Positions 63,335 through 64,000 of a DNA stretch of 64,000 bases are shown piece by piece. The stretch is from Alkalihalobacillus bogoriensis ATCC BAA-922 (GTDB lineage: Bacteria; Bacillota; Bacilli; Bacillales; Bacillaceae_F). The notes below the pieces were generated by a model. It was not told the origin of the DNA, searched no databases, and was given only the letters and a program-made list of their open reading frames with translations. The position numbers were made by a program, and so were the translations under genes. The stretch is taken from the NCBI RefSeq assembly GCF_000621445.1, contig NZ_KK211277.1, positions 465,032-529,031 on the forward strand. Reading direction: 5' to 3'. Every line of letters begins with the position of its first letter. The first letter of the stretch is position 1.

Positions 63335-63403
63335 ATATATTTCCTCCCATAAGCATTTTTCTTATAGTATGAGCCTTCTTTTCAGCATTAAAACGAAAAA
63401 CAC

Positions 63404-63449
63404 AAAAAAACTTGTCATCATTCAATTGAATAATGGCAAGTTTTTTTGT
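63404..63449 (-). terminator. Terminator of the rRNA operon
   Basis: Stem AAAACTTGTCAT/ATGGCAAGTTTT region with seven T residues on the minus strand, just after 5S rRNA. Confidence 0.88.
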
Positions 63450-63455
63450 TTTTAT

Positions 63456-63571
63456 GCTTAGCAACGTCCTACTCTCGCAGGGGGAAGCCCCCAACTACCA
63501 TCGGCGCTGATGAGCTTAACTTCCGTGTTCGGTATGGGAACGGGTGTGACCTCATCGCTATCGTCACTAAA
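63456..63571 (-). rRNA. rrf: 5S ribosomal RNA
   Basis: On the minus strand it begins TTTAGTGACGATAGCGATGA, includes CACACCCGTTCCCATACCGA and CACGGAAGTTAAGCTC, and ends GAGAGTAGGACGTTGCTAAG. It is about 116 nt and close to Bacillus 5S. Overlapping open frames are spurious. Confidence 0.95.
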
Positions 63572-63748
63572 TCAGCTAACTTGAATCACTTCTGCGCAGA
63601 TTTGCGACGAGGAAGCTTACCTCGAAGCATGGCTTGTAGACGCAGGAGCAATCCTGTTATTCAGATGAGTTCATCTAAATGATTCCCTCAAAACTAGATA
63701 GTGTGTGTATTGAATTATGTCAAAAAGACTTCGCCTTTTTTAAATCTT

Positions 63749-64000
63749 GGATAAGTCCTCGACCGATTAGTATCTCTCAGCTCCACATGTCGCCATGCTT
63801 CCACCCGAGACCTATCAACCTCATCATCTCTAAGGGGTCTTACTGGATTAACTCCATGGGAAATCTCATCTTGAGGGGGGCTTCACGCTTAGATGCTTTC
63901 AGCGCTTATCCCGTCCACACGTAGCTACCCAGCTATGCTCCTGGCGGAACAACTGGTACACCAGCGGTGTGTCCATCCCGGTCCTCTCGTACTAAGGACA
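63749..64000 (-). rRNA. rrl: 23S ribosomal RNA, 3' end (partial)
   Basis: On the minus strand the 3' end reads CTAATCGGTCGAGGACTTA, and upstream TGTCCTTAGTACGAGAGGAC (sarcin-ricin region, at the right edge) is present. The gene continues beyond the window. The 23S-5S spacer (63572-63748) carries the Bacillus-type CTATCTAGTTTTGAGGGAA sequence. Confidence 0.96.

Noticed and set aside
63446..63924. Open frames across the 5S/23S region
   Set aside because: They lie inside rRNA genes and the spacer and are not coding.

Overview
The window reads as a chromosomal segment of a low-GC, endospore-forming member of the Bacillaceae. Supporting signs are strong AGGAGG-type ribosome-binding sites with frequent GTG/TTG starts, and Bacillus gene types (relP/ywaC, khtTU, yjcF/yjcH, yutG, a YjcZ-type sporulation peptide). 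M-box, FapR-type and YtrA-type regulatory sites and the end of a Bacillus-style rRNA operon point the same way. The genus cannot be fixed from sequence reading alone; a KhtTU/AmhMT-type antiporter, a BCCT transporter and an Aap-type transporter would suit an alkaliphilic or halotolerant lineage (inference).

Layout. 1-3.3 kb: acetoacetate/ketone-body catabolism (scoB fragment, scoA, thiolase) with a divergent, frameshifted LysR gene. 3.3-10.9 kb: small envelope proteins, the alarmone synthetase relP, a radical-SAM protein, and khtT-khtU followed by an HssRS-like two-component system; matching direct-repeat promoter elements precede relP and khtT. 10.9-14.5 kb: kynurenine operon kynU-kynB-kynA with a divergent TetR gene and palindromic operators on the kynU promoter. 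15-20 kb: a GH43-like hydrolase with a divergent AraC regulator, an M-box riboswitch before a transmembrane-only MgtE, and a YitT protein. 20.5-30.8 kb: a raffinose/melibiose-type locus (sucrose phosphorylase, PfkB kinase, GH36 alpha-galactosidase, MsmEFG-type ABC importer, two sister LacI repressors).

31-35 kb is a patchy accessory-looking zone: Dus, gene relics, an Ltp lipoprotein, tRNA-Val(GAC), a direct repeat of the tRNA terminator and several tiny membrane proteins. 35.7-43.1 kb: a tight five-gene operon joining a phosphorelay (Hpt-REC-GGDEF-REC protein, CheY-like regulator, hybrid kinase) to a HEAT-repeat membrane protein and a processive-type family 2 glycosyltransferase. This is the best candidate for an incompletely described system (c-di-GMP-linked exopolysaccharide control). 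43-57.6 kb: housekeeping and stress genes (BCCT transporter, MsrAB, YtrA-like regulator plus lipoprotein, fumarase, PgpA-like protein, esterase, acetyltransferase, MscL with a zinc ribbon, HNH, MBL hydrolase, chemoreceptor, coiled-coil and PGYPGF-repeat proteins), interspersed with several families of intergenic repeats. 57.6-62 kb: aapJQMP amino-acid ABC transporter. 62.3-64 kb: fabI with a FapR-type operator, a small zinc-ribbon gene, then 5S rRNA and the 3' end of 23S rRNA, all on the minus strand.

No CRISPR array, complete prophage or intact insertion sequence was seen. Domain and family names come from recognising motifs by eye; no database search was run.
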